Source of the DNA: a bacterium
GTDB lineage: Bacteria > Vulcanimicrobiota > Vulcanimicrobiia > Vulcanimicrobiales > Vulcanimicrobiaceae
Assembly (NCBI GenBank): GCA_021845615.1
Contig: JAJZVP010000006.1
Span: 1 to 39,887, forward strand
Direction: 5' to 3'
DNA length: 39,887 nucleotides
Part shown: piece by piece, positions 29,859 to 38,808 of the stretch
Layout of the letters: each line of letters starts with the position of its first letter
Position numbering within the stretch: the first letter of the stretch is position 1
The notes under the pieces: generated by a model
Told to the model about the DNA's origin: nothing
The model's input: only the letters and a program-made list of their open reading frames with translations
The model's database searches: none
Position numbers and translations under genes: made by a program

Positions 29859-30619
29859 GGTGTTCGCCGTCCTCCTAATGATGCACGCACTTCGTCGATG
29901 AGAACGAGAGCGAGGAATTGCGGCAGCGCGAGCTGACGCCGCCACCGATGGGGTTCTCGAAGCAGGCGATAGAGCCATTCGAGATTGAGGCGCTGCCAGC
30001 GCTCCGGCGCGCGCGGTACCCGCCCGACGATGGCGTCGAAGGCCCCACCGACCCCGATCCCCGCCCCGGCGCCGCTTGCGGCGAGATGATCGGCGAGCCA
30101 GAGCTCTTGGCGCGGCGAGCCCAACCCGACGAAGAGCAGGCGCGCGCCGCTTCGCGCGATCGCTTCGGCGACCGCAGCGGATCGATCGACGGGAAAATAT
30201 CCATCGGCGGCGCCGGCGACGCGCAGACCCGGAAAGCGCTCCGCCAACCGTTGCGCCGCCTCGATCGCGACGCCGGGCGCCCCGCCGAGGAGATAGATCG
30301 GGAGCGCCTCTTTCGCTGCTGCGGCACAGAGGCGTTCGAGCAGTTCGACGCCGGTCACGCGCGCCGACATGCGTGCGCCGCGCCGACGAGCGGCGGCGAG
30401 CACGCCGACCGTGTCGCAGACGTTGAGCGCGCTCGCGGCAAGCGTCGCCCGAAAACGCGCATCGCGTTGCGCCGCGACGACCATCTCGGTTCCGAGCGTG
30501 ACGACCTGCGCGGGGCGATCGCCGTGCGCGAACGCGAGGATACGCGCGGTCGCCTCATCGATATCGACGCAATCGAGGCGACACCCGAGCACCTCGACCG
30601 ATCTGGGGGCCTCCGTCAC
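29855..30619 (-). CDS. WecG/TagA/CpsF-family glycosyltransferase
   Basis: A 254-aa GT26 enzyme: VTLGTEMVVAAQRDARF near residue 40-55, then NVCDTVGVLAAARRRG, LYLLGG-type PIYLLGGAPGVA, the ADGYFPVDR turn and the closing LLFVGLGSPRQELWLADH with GVGGAFDAIVGRVPRAPE. Family members transfer N-acetylmannosamine or its uronic acid to a polyprenyl-linked GlcNAc in teichoic acid, ECA or capsule synthesis. Most relatives are peripheral membrane proteins. The start is GTG at 30619, overlapping the dapA stop as GTGA. It is followed by the nucleotidyltransferase, so together they suggest a cell-surface glycan after the lysine/DAP genes. Confidence 0.93.
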   Translation of the reverse strand: MTEAPRSVEVLGCRLDCVDIDEATARILAFAHGDRPAQVVTLGTEMVVAAQRDARFRATLAASALNVCDTVGVLAAARRRGARMSARVTGVELLERLCAAAAKEALPIYLLGGAPGVAIEAAQRLAERFPGLRVAGAADGYFPVDRSAAVAEAIARSGARLLFVGLGSPRQELWLADHLAASGAGAGIGVGGAFDAIVGRVPRAPERWQRLNLEWLYRLLREPHRWRRQLALPQFLALVLIDEVRASLGGRRTP

Positions 30620-31494
30620 GCGGCGTATGCGGCGAGCAACGGCTTCAGGCGCCGTGCGAGATCCGCGGGCATCGCATCGAGCGGGAGGCGACAGGATCCA
30701 ACAGCAAAGCCGAGTTCGCCCATCGCCCATTTCACCGGGATCGGATTGCTCACCGTGAAGAGCAACTCGAAGAGCTCGAGCAGCGAGGTGTGAATGCGCG
30801 CTGCTTCGTCAACCCGGCCCGCGCGAAATGCATCGCGCATCGCGCGAAACTCGCGCGAGCAGAGGTGCGTCGCCACGCCGACGATGCCGTCGGCCCCGAG
30901 CGCGAGCCCCGGAAGATAGAGATGGTCGTCGCCGACGAGGAACTGGAAGCCCTCGGGGCGATCGCGGAGGATCGTCGCGAATTGTTTGAGATCGCCGCTC
31001 GACTCTTTCACGCCGATGATGTTGCCGTGCCGGCGCGCGAGTTCGACGAGCGTGGCCGAAAGCATATTGGTCGCCGTACGGCCGGGAATATTATAGATCG
31101 CAATTGGAAGCTCGGTCGCCTCGGCGATCGCACCGAAATGCGCGAGCAAACCGCTCTGCGTCGGCTTGTTGTAATAGGGAACGACGGCGAGTAACGCATC
31201 GGCTCCCGCCGCCTGCATGCCGCGCGCCGCCTCGACCGATCCGCGGGTTTCGTTCGTGCCGGCATTGGCGATGACGCAGGCATCGTTTCCGACGCTCTCT
31301 TTCACGGCGGCGACGAGTTCCAAACGCTCGCCTTCGTCGAGCGCCATCCCTTCGCCGGTCGATCCCGCAACGACCAATCCGTCGTTTCCACGATCGACGA
31401 GCCAGCGCGCCAAACGCTTCGCTTCCGCGACGTCGAGCGCGCCGCTACTATCGAACGGCGTGATCATCGCCGTGAGAATGCTACCGAGTTTCAC
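30616..31494 (-). CDS. dapA: 4-hydroxy-tetrahydrodipicolinate synthase
   Basis: Condenses pyruvate with aspartate semialdehyde in DAP/lysine synthesis. The 292-aa TIM barrel has GSILTAMITPF at the N-terminus, the AGSTGEGMALDEGER loop, the Tyr in VVPYYNKPTQSG, and the Schiff-base Lys in IIGVKESSGDL (~160). It overlaps lysC by 14 nt and wecG by 4 nt. With dapB, asd and lysC upstream, four consecutive genes carry aspartate to tetrahydrodipicolinate, though the order is dapB, asd, lysC, dapA. No lysine riboswitch or other leader is apparent since the genes abut pcrA. Confidence 0.96.
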   Translation of the reverse strand: MKLGSILTAMITPFDSSGALDVAEAKRLARWLVDRGNDGLVVAGSTGEGMALDEGERLELVAAVKESVGNDACVIANAGTNETRGSVEAARGMQAAGADALLAVVPYYNKPTQSGLLAHFGAIAEATELPIAIYNIPGRTATNMLSATLVELARRHGNIIGVKESSGDLKQFATILRDRPEGFQFLVGDDHLYLPGLALGADGIVGVATHLCSREFRAMRDAFRAGRVDEAARIHTSLLELFELLFTVSNPIPVKWAMGELGFAVGSCRLPLDAMPADLARRLKPLLAAYAA

Positions 31495-32716
31495 CGCTCA
31501 TCACTTTCTGCTCTGCGAGCTCGAATGCATCGAAGACCGCGCGTTCGGCACGTGCGGCGTCCGACGCCGGAACGAGGACCGAAATCGTGACGTTGCTGTC
31601 GGTGAGGTGAATGACCTCGACGTTTTCGGCGCTCAAAGCTTCGACGACCCGCAACACGACTCCGGGCAGTTCGCGCATGCCCGCACCGACGATCGAGAGT
31701 TTGGCGCAACCTTCGCGCACGCGAACGGCGAGATTGAGATCGCCGAGCAACGCCCGCAATTCGCCTCCGCGGTCACCTTCGACGACGAACGAGACGCCCG
31801 ATTGATTGATCGCGACCTGATCGATCGAAATACCGGCATCCGCGACGCGAGCAAACATTTCGAGTTCGACCTGCATGCGCCGTTTCGGGGATTCGATATC
31901 ACCGCGAATGACGCGCACCCACGTCAGCCGGTCGCTCACCGCAACGCCGGTCACCGGCGCGTCGTGACGCAGGCTTTCGACGACGAGGGTGCCTCGATCG
32001 CTGGTGAGTCCTTTGATGGCATAGGTGCGCTCCCGCTCCCGCGCGTACTCCGCGGCGACCGCGTGCATCACTTTCGCTCCGTGGGTCGCGAGCTCGGCCA
32101 TCTCTTCCAGCGAAGCGCGAGCGATCGTGCGCGCGCGCTCGATGCGGCGAGGATCTGCGGTCATCGCGCCGCTGACGTCGGTGTAGATATCGATGCGCTC
32201 GGCGTCGAGCGCGTCGCCGAGCGCGACGGCGGTTAAATCGCTCCCACCGCGCCCGAGCGTCGTCGTCGAGCCATCCGCGCTCGCTCCCTGGAACCCGGTG
32301 ACGACGGGCACGTAGCCCGCCGCGATCGCTCCGAGGAGCGCGGTCGGATCGACCGCGCCGATGCGCGCGTTCCCATAGCGCGCATCGGTAAGGATCCCCG
32401 CTTCGCGCCCGGTGAACGCTCGCGCGACGATGCCGTTGTCGCGAAGATGCTTCGCTACGACCGCGGCGGCGATACTCTCGCCGCACGAAAGCAGCAGGTC
32501 GCTCTCGGGCGTCGCGCTCTCGCCATCGAGCAACGCGAGCAGCGCGTCGGTGGAATAGGGTGCGGGTGCGCGGCCCATCGCCGAAACCACCAGCACCGGG
32601 GCGAAGTTCGCCGACAGCGCATCGCGTACGCGCTCGACGACGTGCGTGCGCTGCTCGGCCGTCGCGACCGAGGTGCCGCCGAATTTCATCACGGCGATGC
32701 GCGGTGCCGCAGTCAT
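31481..32716 (-). CDS. lysC: Aspartate kinase
   Basis: Phosphorylates aspartate at the head of the lysine, threonine and methionine pathways. The 411-aa protein has the N-terminal VMKFGGTSVA, the GRGGSDLTAVALGDAL substrate loop, YTDVSGAMTADPR, and two C-terminal ACT domains (one containing ISIDQVAINQSGVSFV, the other VIHLTDSNVTISVLV), where lysine or threonine usually inhibits. It is monofunctional, with no homoserine dehydrogenase. ATG at 32716 overlaps the asd stop as ATGA; a longer open frame upstream shadows asd. An additional internal start for a beta subunit, as in some bacteria, cannot be excluded. Confidence 0.95.
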   Translation of the reverse strand: MTAAPRIAVMKFGGTSVATAEQRTHVVERVRDALSANFAPVLVVSAMGRAPAPYSTDALLALLDGESATPESDLLLSCGESIAAAVVAKHLRDNGIVARAFTGREAGILTDARYGNARIGAVDPTALLGAIAAGYVPVVTGFQGASADGSTTTLGRGGSDLTAVALGDALDAERIDIYTDVSGAMTADPRRIERARTIARASLEEMAELATHGAKVMHAVAAEYARERERTYAIKGLTSDRGTLVVESLRHDAPVTGVAVSDRLTWVRVIRGDIESPKRRMQVELEMFARVADAGISIDQVAINQSGVSFVVEGDRGGELRALLGDLNLAVRVREGCAKLSIVGAGMRELPGVVLRVVEALSAENVEVIHLTDSNVTISVLVPASDAARAERAVFDAFELAEQKVMSGETR

Positions 32717-33717
32717 CCGAGGAAGCCTCGCGCGAGCAAGAGTTCCAACAATTGCACGGCGTTCGTCGCCGCACCCTTGCGGAGCTGATCGCCAACGCAC
32801 CAGAGCGCGAAGCGCGTCCCCTCCGCGCCGTCGGCGCGGAGCCGCGCGACGTGCACTGCGTCGCCGCCTTCGACCTCCCGCGGCGTCACGATCCCTTCGG
32901 CGTGAAAGCGTAGCCCCGGCGCACCTTCGAATGCAGCGCGAAGCGCGGAGATATCGGTCGGACGCTCCGTGCGTACCACGATCGACTCGGCATGCGCGGT
33001 ACGGACAGGAACGCGCACGCAGGTCGCACTCACGTGCAATTCCGGCAATCCGAGCATCTTGCGCGTCTCTGCGGCGACCTTGCGTTCCTCACCGCTCCAT
33101 CCGTCGGCGTCGAACGTTCCGATCTGCGGCACCACGTTGCGCGCGAGCGGGGCCGGGAAAACGAGCGCGGGCGATTCGGGCTCGCCGAGGGCGAGCGCGC
33201 GCTGCGCGGCATCGAGTTCGTCGAGACCCGCGCGCCCCGCGCCGCTCGCGGCCTGGTAGGTCGAGACGACGACCTCGCGCAACCCGGCAACGTCGCGAAT
33301 CGGTGCGAGTGCGAGCGCGAGCAAAATTGCGGTGCAATTCCCGACGGGTAGGATATGGTGCCGACGCTCGAGGGCTGCGGCGTTGATCTCGGGAACGATC
33401 AACGGAATATCCTCGTGCAGGCGAAACGTCGCGTTGTTGTCGATGCAGTAGATGCCGCGCGCGGCGAGATCGGCGACGAACGCCTCGCCGAGCGATTCGC
33501 CCCCGGCGAAGAAGACGACGTCGCGGTCGGCGAGCGCTTCACCGGTGGTCGCACGCACGTCGAGCAAATCGCCGGCGTAACGAACCGCAGCGCTACGCTC
33601 GCGCGAGCCGAAGGCGGCGACGTGCGCGAGCGGCAGACGGCGCTCTTCGAGCACCCGCAAGAGCGTCTCGCCGACCGCGCCGGTCGCACCGACGATGCCG
33701 ACGCGAAGCGCGCTCAC
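32713..33717 (-). CDS. asd: Aspartate-semialdehyde dehydrogenase
   Basis: NADPH-dependent reduction of aspartyl phosphate to aspartate semialdehyde. The 334-aa product has the dinucleotide loop GIVGATGAVGETLLR, the catalytic Cys in ILPVGNCTAILLALAL (~132), the QAASGAGRAGLDEL loop, and the C-terminal His in the SATCVRVPVRTAHAE segment. It overlaps dapB and lysC by 4 nt each. The start ATG at 33717 leaves a normal N-terminus. Confidence 0.95.
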   Translation of the reverse strand: MSALRVGIVGATGAVGETLLRVLEERRLPLAHVAAFGSRERSAAVRYAGDLLDVRATTGEALADRDVVFFAGGESLGEAFVADLAARGIYCIDNNATFRLHEDIPLIVPEINAAALERRHHILPVGNCTAILLALALAPIRDVAGLREVVVSTYQAASGAGRAGLDELDAAQRALALGEPESPALVFPAPLARNVVPQIGTFDADGWSGEERKVAAETRKMLGLPELHVSATCVRVPVRTAHAESIVVRTERPTDISALRAAFEGAPGLRFHAEGIVTPREVEGGDAVHVARLRADGAEGTRFALWCVGDQLRKGAATNAVQLLELLLARGFLG

Positions 33718-34433
33718 AGGACGAGTTCGAGGCCGACGTGCAGCCCCGGCGGAAGACGGCGCACGCCGCGCAACGCCGCCACGATACCATCGGCGAAGGA
33801 TTCCCGCGAGAGCGAATCGTGACGCACGGTCAGCACCTCGCCGCGACTTCCGAAAATAACCTCCTGATGGGCGACGAGTCCGGGAAGGCGCACGCTATGA
33901 ATGACGACCGGCGCCGCCCCGGCTGCCTCCATTCTTTTCGCCGTCACCTTCGCCGTGCCCGACGGCGCGTCGCGTTTGGTGTCATGATGCATCTCGACGA
34001 TCTCGGCGTGCGGAAAGCTCCGGGCGATCTCCGCCGCGACGCGCATCATCACGACCGCACCGATGGCGAAGTTCGGCACGAAGAGCGCGGGAACGCGTTT
34101 TTCGGCGGCGATTACGCCGATCTCGTCGAGCGTCGCCTCGTTCCAGCCGCTGCTCCCACTGACGACGGGAATGCCGTGCGAAACGGCTTCACGCGTCCAA
34201 CGCTCGCTGCCCGGTTGGGTAGCGACGTCGAGGAGTACGTCGATCGATCCCCGCGCGAGTAAATCGTCGAGCGAGCGAACGTACGTCGCATTATCGAGCG
34301 CCGTCCGTTCGCTTACCAAACCACCGACGAGCTCGAGCGTCTCGGCCTCGCGTACCGCATCGGCGGCGATGCCTCCGAGACGGCCGGCGATGCCCGCGAT
34401 GCCGATGCGCAGCGGCGCCCGTGCCTCAGACAC
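33714..34433 (-). CDS. dapB: 4-hydroxy-tetrahydrodipicolinate reductase
   Basis: Reduces the DapA product to tetrahydrodipicolinate. The 239-aa protein has the Rossmann loop GIAGIAGRLG (one residue changed from the usual G-x-x-G-x-M/x-G), the active-site MHHDTKRDAPSGTA with catalytic His and Lys, and the C-terminal SRESFADGI. The start is GTG at 34433, overlapping pcrA by 8 nt. It is the first of four lysine genes after the helicase. It is slightly shorter than many DapB proteins but all core motifs are there. Confidence 0.94.
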   Translation of the reverse strand: MSEARAPLRIGIAGIAGRLGGIAADAVREAETLELVGGLVSERTALDNATYVRSLDDLLARGSIDVLLDVATQPGSERWTREAVSHGIPVVSGSSGWNEATLDEIGVIAAEKRVPALFVPNFAIGAVVMMRVAAEIARSFPHAEIVEMHHDTKRDAPSGTAKVTAKRMEAAGAAPVVIHSVRLPGLVAHQEVIFGSRGEVLTVRHDSLSRESFADGIVAALRGVRRLPPGLHVGLELVL

Positions 34434-36588
34434 GTTCGAGCGGGGCGTATTTGAGCATCAGCATTTTTTCGCCGACGTTCGGAAAATCGATCGTGACCAA
34501 GCCGTCGCCGCCGGCGCCGACGAGATCGCGGATCGTTCCCTCGCCCCACTTGGGATGACGAACCTTATCGCCGGGCCCGAGATTGAGTTCCAAGCCCGCG
34601 CCGGCGGTCTCGTGAATCGCCACCTCGCGCCAACGTCCACCTGCCGGGCGGGGAGCGACCGCGCCCTCACCATCGATCGTTTCGAGATTGGGAATCTCTT
34701 CGAGAAAACGCGATTTTGGGTAGGAGTACGTGTTGCCGTAGATCATACGCCGCTGTGCGTGCGTGAGATAGAGGCGATCCATCGCGCGAGTGACGCCGAC
34801 GTAAGCGAGACGCCGCTCTTCTTCGAGTTCGCCGGTATCGCTCAGCGCGCGGGTATGCGGGAAGACGCCTTCTTCCAAGCCGGTCAGAAAGACGACCGGG
34901 AACTCCAGGCCCTTCGCTCCGTGGAGCGTCATCAGCGTCACGTACGACGATTCGGGATCGAGCGCATCGAGATCGCTGATGAGCGCGATATTCGCGAGAA
35001 AACCATCGAGCGAGGGCTCCTCTTCGCGTTCCTCATATTCGCGCGCGACGCCGACGAGTTCGCGCAGGTTGTCGAGGCGCGCGCGCGCATCGTTGGTCTC
35101 TTCGCTCTGCAGCTCGCGGGCGTACCCCGAATCCTCGAGCACGGCCAACAATAGATCGGCGATGCCGAGCGTTCGCTGCTTTTCGATCAGCGAGCGCATG
35201 AGATCGGCGAACCGCTCCATCTCTTTGAGCTTCTTGGGAACGGCACGTTTGAGCAGTGCGGCATCGAAGAGCCCTTCGCCAACGGCGACTTTCGCCCGGG
35301 CCGCTTCGGCAACTAACGCGCCGAGCGTCTGCGAGCCGATCCCGCGGCGCGGCACGTTAATGATCCGCTTGAAGGCGATCGAATCGCGCGGGTTGGCGAG
35401 GTATCGTAAATAGGCGACCGCGTCTTTAATCTCCGATCGCGCGTAGAAGCCGACGCCGCCGACGACGCGATAGGGGATACCCTCTGCTATCAACGCTTCT
35501 TCGAAAATGCGCGATTGCGCGTTCGTGCGATAGAGCACGAGAAAATCGCGATAGGCGAGCCCGTCGCGCACGAGTTCTTTCACCTTTTCGACGACGAAGC
35601 GGCCTTCGTCGCGCTCGGTCGGCGCGCGGTACGCAACCACCGGCTCGCCCTCGGCCCGCTTGGTGAAGAGCTTCTTCTTCGCCCGCGTCTTATTGTTGGC
35701 GACCAAAGCGTTGGCCGCTTCGAGAATGTGCTGCGTGCTGCGATAGTTTTCTTCGAGTTTGAACACCTTCGCGCCCGGAAAATCTTCCTCGAAGCGCAAG
35801 ATCATTCGGTGGTCGCTGCCGCGCCACGAATAGATCGATTGGTCGTCGTCGCCGACGACGGTGATGTTGCGGTGTTCTCCGGCGAGCATCGAGACGAGCG
35901 TATACTGCGCCATGTTGACGTCTTGGTATTCGTCGACCAGGATATACGAGAAACGCGCGCGGTATTTCGCAAGCGTTTTTGCGTCGCGCTGCAAGAGATC
36001 GATCGCACGCACGATGAGATCGTCGAAATCGAGCGAGTTCGCCTCACGGAGTTTGCGATCGTATTCGCGATACACGTTTGCGAGACGCTCGCCGAGCGCA
36101 TTTTTTTGCTTTTTCGCAAACGCATCCGGCCAAACCAACGCGTTCTTCGCCTTCGAGATTTCGCTGAGACAGAAACCGGGGCTGAGTTGCCGTTCGTCGT
36201 AGTCGAGCTCGTCGAGAATTTCTTTCACCAGCGACCGTTGGTCGCCGTCGTCGACGATGGCGAAATTGCTCTCGATGCCGATTTTCGAGCCGTCGCGGCG
36301 CAGAATGCGCACGCACATCGCGTGGAACGTGCCGACCCAAAGCTCGCGCGCGGTCGCACCGATCATGCGCTCGAGGCGAGCTTTCATCTCGCCGGCAGCT
36401 TTGTTGGTGAATGTGACCGCTAAAATAGAATCCGGCGCCACACCATGCTCTTCAAGCAGATAGGCGATACGGTGCGTCAGAACGCGGGTTTTGCCGCTCC
36501 CGGCGCCGGCGAAGATCAAACACGGGCCGTCCCCGTGCGATACAGCCGCCGTTTGCACGGCGTTGAGAGCATCACGTTGTTGGAGCAT
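34426..36588 (-). CDS. pcrA: UvrD/PcrA-family DNA helicase
   Basis: SF1A 3'-5' helicase in DNA repair and rolling-circle replication. The 720-aa protein has motif I GAGSGKTRVL (~28-37), motif Ia, motif II LVDEYQDVN (~218-226), motif III VVGDDDQSIYSWRGS, motif IV, motif V VTLMTLHGAKGLEFPVVF and motif VI EERRLAYVGVTRA. The C-terminal tail ends in a PcrA/UvrD Tudor-like fold (DKVRHPKWGEGTI, VTIDFPNVGEKML) that contacts RNA polymerase in known examples. ATG at 36588 is 50 nt downstream of the glycan gene; the gap has no clear promoter. Length and motifs are complete. Confidence 0.96.
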   Translation of the reverse strand: MLQQRDALNAVQTAAVSHGDGPCLIFAGAGSGKTRVLTHRIAYLLEEHGVAPDSILAVTFTNKAAGEMKARLERMIGATARELWVGTFHAMCVRILRRDGSKIGIESNFAIVDDGDQRSLVKEILDELDYDERQLSPGFCLSEISKAKNALVWPDAFAKKQKNALGERLANVYREYDRKLREANSLDFDDLIVRAIDLLQRDAKTLAKYRARFSYILVDEYQDVNMAQYTLVSMLAGEHRNITVVGDDDQSIYSWRGSDHRMILRFEEDFPGAKVFKLEENYRSTQHILEAANALVANNKTRAKKKLFTKRAEGEPVVAYRAPTERDEGRFVVEKVKELVRDGLAYRDFLVLYRTNAQSRIFEEALIAEGIPYRVVGGVGFYARSEIKDAVAYLRYLANPRDSIAFKRIINVPRRGIGSQTLGALVAEAARAKVAVGEGLFDAALLKRAVPKKLKEMERFADLMRSLIEKQRTLGIADLLLAVLEDSGYARELQSEETNDARARLDNLRELVGVAREYEEREEEPSLDGFLANIALISDLDALDPESSYVTLMTLHGAKGLEFPVVFLTGLEEGVFPHTRALSDTGELEEERRLAYVGVTRAMDRLYLTHAQRRMIYGNTYSYPKSRFLEEIPNLETIDGEGAVAPRPAGGRWREVAIHETAGAGLELNLGPGDKVRHPKWGEGTIRDLVGAGGDGLVTIDFPNVGEKMLMLKYAPLERV

Positions 36589-36638
36589 TGTTCTGGTTTC
36601 GACGCCTGCGAGCGAAAGGCCTCGGCGTGGAGCGAGTT

Positions 36639-37631
36639 TTACGATAATTCCCAGGCTTGAGCCGCCATGAGGTACGCCAGCGTCGATTCGGCACCGCGAT
36701 TGGCGTTAAGCCCGTCGGCATCGACGCCGTCGGAGCAACCGCCGCGCTCGTCGACCAGCGGAATCCCCAGCACGTTTTGCCCGTAAAACCATTGTAGAGC
36801 CCGCTCGGCATCGGCGCGAGCGCCCCGCAGCCCGGCCCGATCGGCCGCTAAAAACGCGTCGACCGCCGCCGCCGCTTCGAGCGGTTGCTGGTCGAAACGC
36901 GCCCTTTCGCCGCCGCGCGAGAGCCAACCGCGGTTGCCGACCGGCGAAAAGAGCGCTCCTTCGAGGTTTTGCAAGCGATAAAACGCGAGGGCGAGCAGCG
37001 CCTCATCGCGGGCCTCGGCGTCGCCGAGAAGATCGGCGAGGAGCAGCTCTGCCAGCGGTAGCCGCGCGTTGTCGTAGGTCATCTGCGATTCGTACCAGTG
37101 CCAATCGTCGCCGGAATTCGCCGCGAACGCCGCTCGGAGTCGTCCCAAAACCGCGGCTGCTACCGCGCCGCGCGCGCGCGCCGCGGAGAGCCCGAGCGCG
37201 GCATACGCGAGCGGACGCAAAAACGTAAACGCCTCGATGGTAGGAAGCGCGCGCTCGAACGCCGCGGCGCTACGATCGCGCCAATCGTCGCGACGCGCGT
37301 GCGCGCTTGCGTGCCCGAGCGCCCAAATCGCCCGGCCGCAGCTATCTTCGGTGCCGACGTCATCGAGCCACTCGCGGCCGTAACTCATGAAGTTATGAAA
37401 GCGACCGTCGGGAAGTTGCGCGTGGAGGAGAAAGGCGAGCGCGGTATGCGCGATGCGTTCGGCGTCGGCGCTCGACGGATCGAGGGCTTGATGCTGGATC
37501 GCGACGATCGACGAGCGCGCGAGATCGTCGGTGCAGTATCCGGTCGCGCGATTGGGCAACGTTCCGAAGGCGTGCTGGATCGTGCCGACATCGTCGGTCA
37601 GCGATGCGAGATGGGCGAGCGATGGAAACAT
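36639..37631 (-). CDS. Six-hairpin-type (alpha/alpha) glycan-associated protein
   Basis: A 330-aa protein rich in Trp, Tyr and paired helices, as in (alpha/alpha)6-barrel glycosidases and epimerases. Repeated helical units read GYCTDDLARSSIVAI, LPDGRFHNFMSYGREWLDDV and SQMTYDNARLPLAEL. Acidic residues in GYCTDD and GREWLDDVGTEDS may be catalytic. It resembles proteins often found beside GT4 glycosyltransferases in sugar-1-phosphate clusters, with no firm assigned reaction; I do not name a function. It starts 4 nt after the GT4 gene and 50 nt before pcrA. No signal peptide or membrane segment is apparent, so it probably acts in the cytosol. Confidence 0.75.
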   Translation of the reverse strand: MFPSLAHLASLTDDVGTIQHAFGTLPNRATGYCTDDLARSSIVAIQHQALDPSSADAERIAHTALAFLLHAQLPDGRFHNFMSYGREWLDDVGTEDSCGRAIWALGHASAHARRDDWRDRSAAAFERALPTIEAFTFLRPLAYAALGLSAARARGAVAAAVLGRLRAAFAANSGDDWHWYESQMTYDNARLPLAELLLADLLGDAEARDEALLALAFYRLQNLEGALFSPVGNRGWLSRGGERARFDQQPLEAAAAVDAFLAADRAGLRGARADAERALQWFYGQNVLGIPLVDERGGCSDGVDADGLNANRGAESTLAYLMAAQAWELS

Positions 37632-37635
37632 GCGC

Positions 37636-38802
37636 CTACGCGGTGTGGGCCAGCGTCGCCGGGCGAGGCTCGGTGAGTTCGCTGAAGAGCCGCTCGTAGG
37701 CGGTGGCGACGGCGTGCCACGTCATCGCGCGGGCGTACCGATACGCTCGGCGTTCGGTCGCTCGCCGCAGGCTTGGATCGTCGAGGAGCGCGGTGAGCTG
37801 CGCGGCGATCGACGAGGCATCGCGCACCTCCGCGAGCCTCCCGCGCCCGAACGCCAGCAATTCTTGCGCGTAGAGATAGGGCGTCGATACGATCGCTTTG
37901 CCGCATCCCAACGCGTAGGCGAGCGTCCCCGAGACGATCTGCGTGAGGTTGAGATAGGGCGTGAGATAGATGTCGGTCGCTTCGAGATAAGCGAGCAATT
38001 CGGACATGGTGAGGTATTTATCGATGAGTTGCACGTTATTGCGCAGCCCCTTGGCGACCACGAGTTCCTGGAGGGATTCGCGATACGATTCGCCTTCTTG
38101 CCTCCGGACGACCGGGTGCGTCTCGCCGAGAATGAGATAGAGCGCTTCGGGATGACGGCGCACGACCGCAGCCATCGCATCGATGGCGTATTCGAGCCCT
38201 TTACCGCGATTGATCAGGCCGAAGGTCGAAATCACGGTGCGCTGCCCGATGCCGAAACTCGCTTTCGCCGCAGCGGTATCGCGGAAGGGCACGTCGGGAA
38301 CGCCGTGCGGAATGACGTGCAGCTTTACCGGATTGACGCCGTAGACGTGCTCGAGCAGATCGCGCCCGGTATCGGAGAGCGAGACGACGGCACTCGCGAA
38401 ATCGCAGAGCGATCGCGCGACGCGCAGCATCACCGGATCGGGCTCGGGCAACACGGTGTGCATCGTAATGACGGTCGGCTTCGCGACTTGACGCACGAGA
38501 TCGACGAGCCACTCGCCGCGCTCGCCGCCGAAGAGGCCGTATTCGTGTTGGATATTGAGAATCGTCGCGGGGTGCGCGTCGATACGCGCGGCGATCTCGG
38601 AGTACGCCTGCCGATCGCGCTCGTCGAAGCGCGCGTAGACGCGCGCGGGATACCGGCGAAGATCCCCGCCCGGTTCGTTCACCGCGATCACCTCGCTGCT
38701 CGTGCCTTCTTCGCGATCGATCGCACTCACCAAATCGGAGGTAAAGGTCGCGATGCCGCACTCGCGCGGCGGAAAGGAACTGAGGAAGAGCACGCTCGGC
38801 AC
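37636..38802 (-). CDS. Group 4 glycosyltransferase (GT-B fold)
   Basis: A 388-aa GT4 enzyme. The N-terminal acceptor domain starts VLFLSSFPPRECGIATFT and has the NIQHEYGLFGGERGEWL segment; the donor domain has STFGLINRGKGLEYAIDAM, LYLILGETHPVV, the LTPYLNLTQIVSGTLAYALG catalytic region with E-type replaced by Q-I-V, and ends with the helical tail. The donor and acceptor are unknown. It lies between the two sugar genes and is probably in one operon with them (gaps of 4 and 6 nt). In this GT4 type the usual E-x7-E motif is not obvious, so I would not call a retaining mannosyltransferase from sequence alone. Confidence 0.9.
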   Translation of the reverse strand: MPSVLFLSSFPPRECGIATFTSDLVSAIDREEGTSSEVIAVNEPGGDLRRYPARVYARFDERDRQAYSEIAARIDAHPATILNIQHEYGLFGGERGEWLVDLVRQVAKPTVITMHTVLPEPDPVMLRVARSLCDFASAVVSLSDTGRDLLEHVYGVNPVKLHVIPHGVPDVPFRDTAAAKASFGIGQRTVISTFGLINRGKGLEYAIDAMAAVVRRHPEALYLILGETHPVVRRQEGESYRESLQELVVAKGLRNNVQLIDKYLTMSELLAYLEATDIYLTPYLNLTQIVSGTLAYALGCGKAIVSTPYLYAQELLAFGRGRLAEVRDASSIAAQLTALLDDPSLRRATERRAYRYARAMTWHAVATAYERLFSELTEPRPATLAHTA

Positions 38803-38808
38803 GGCGTT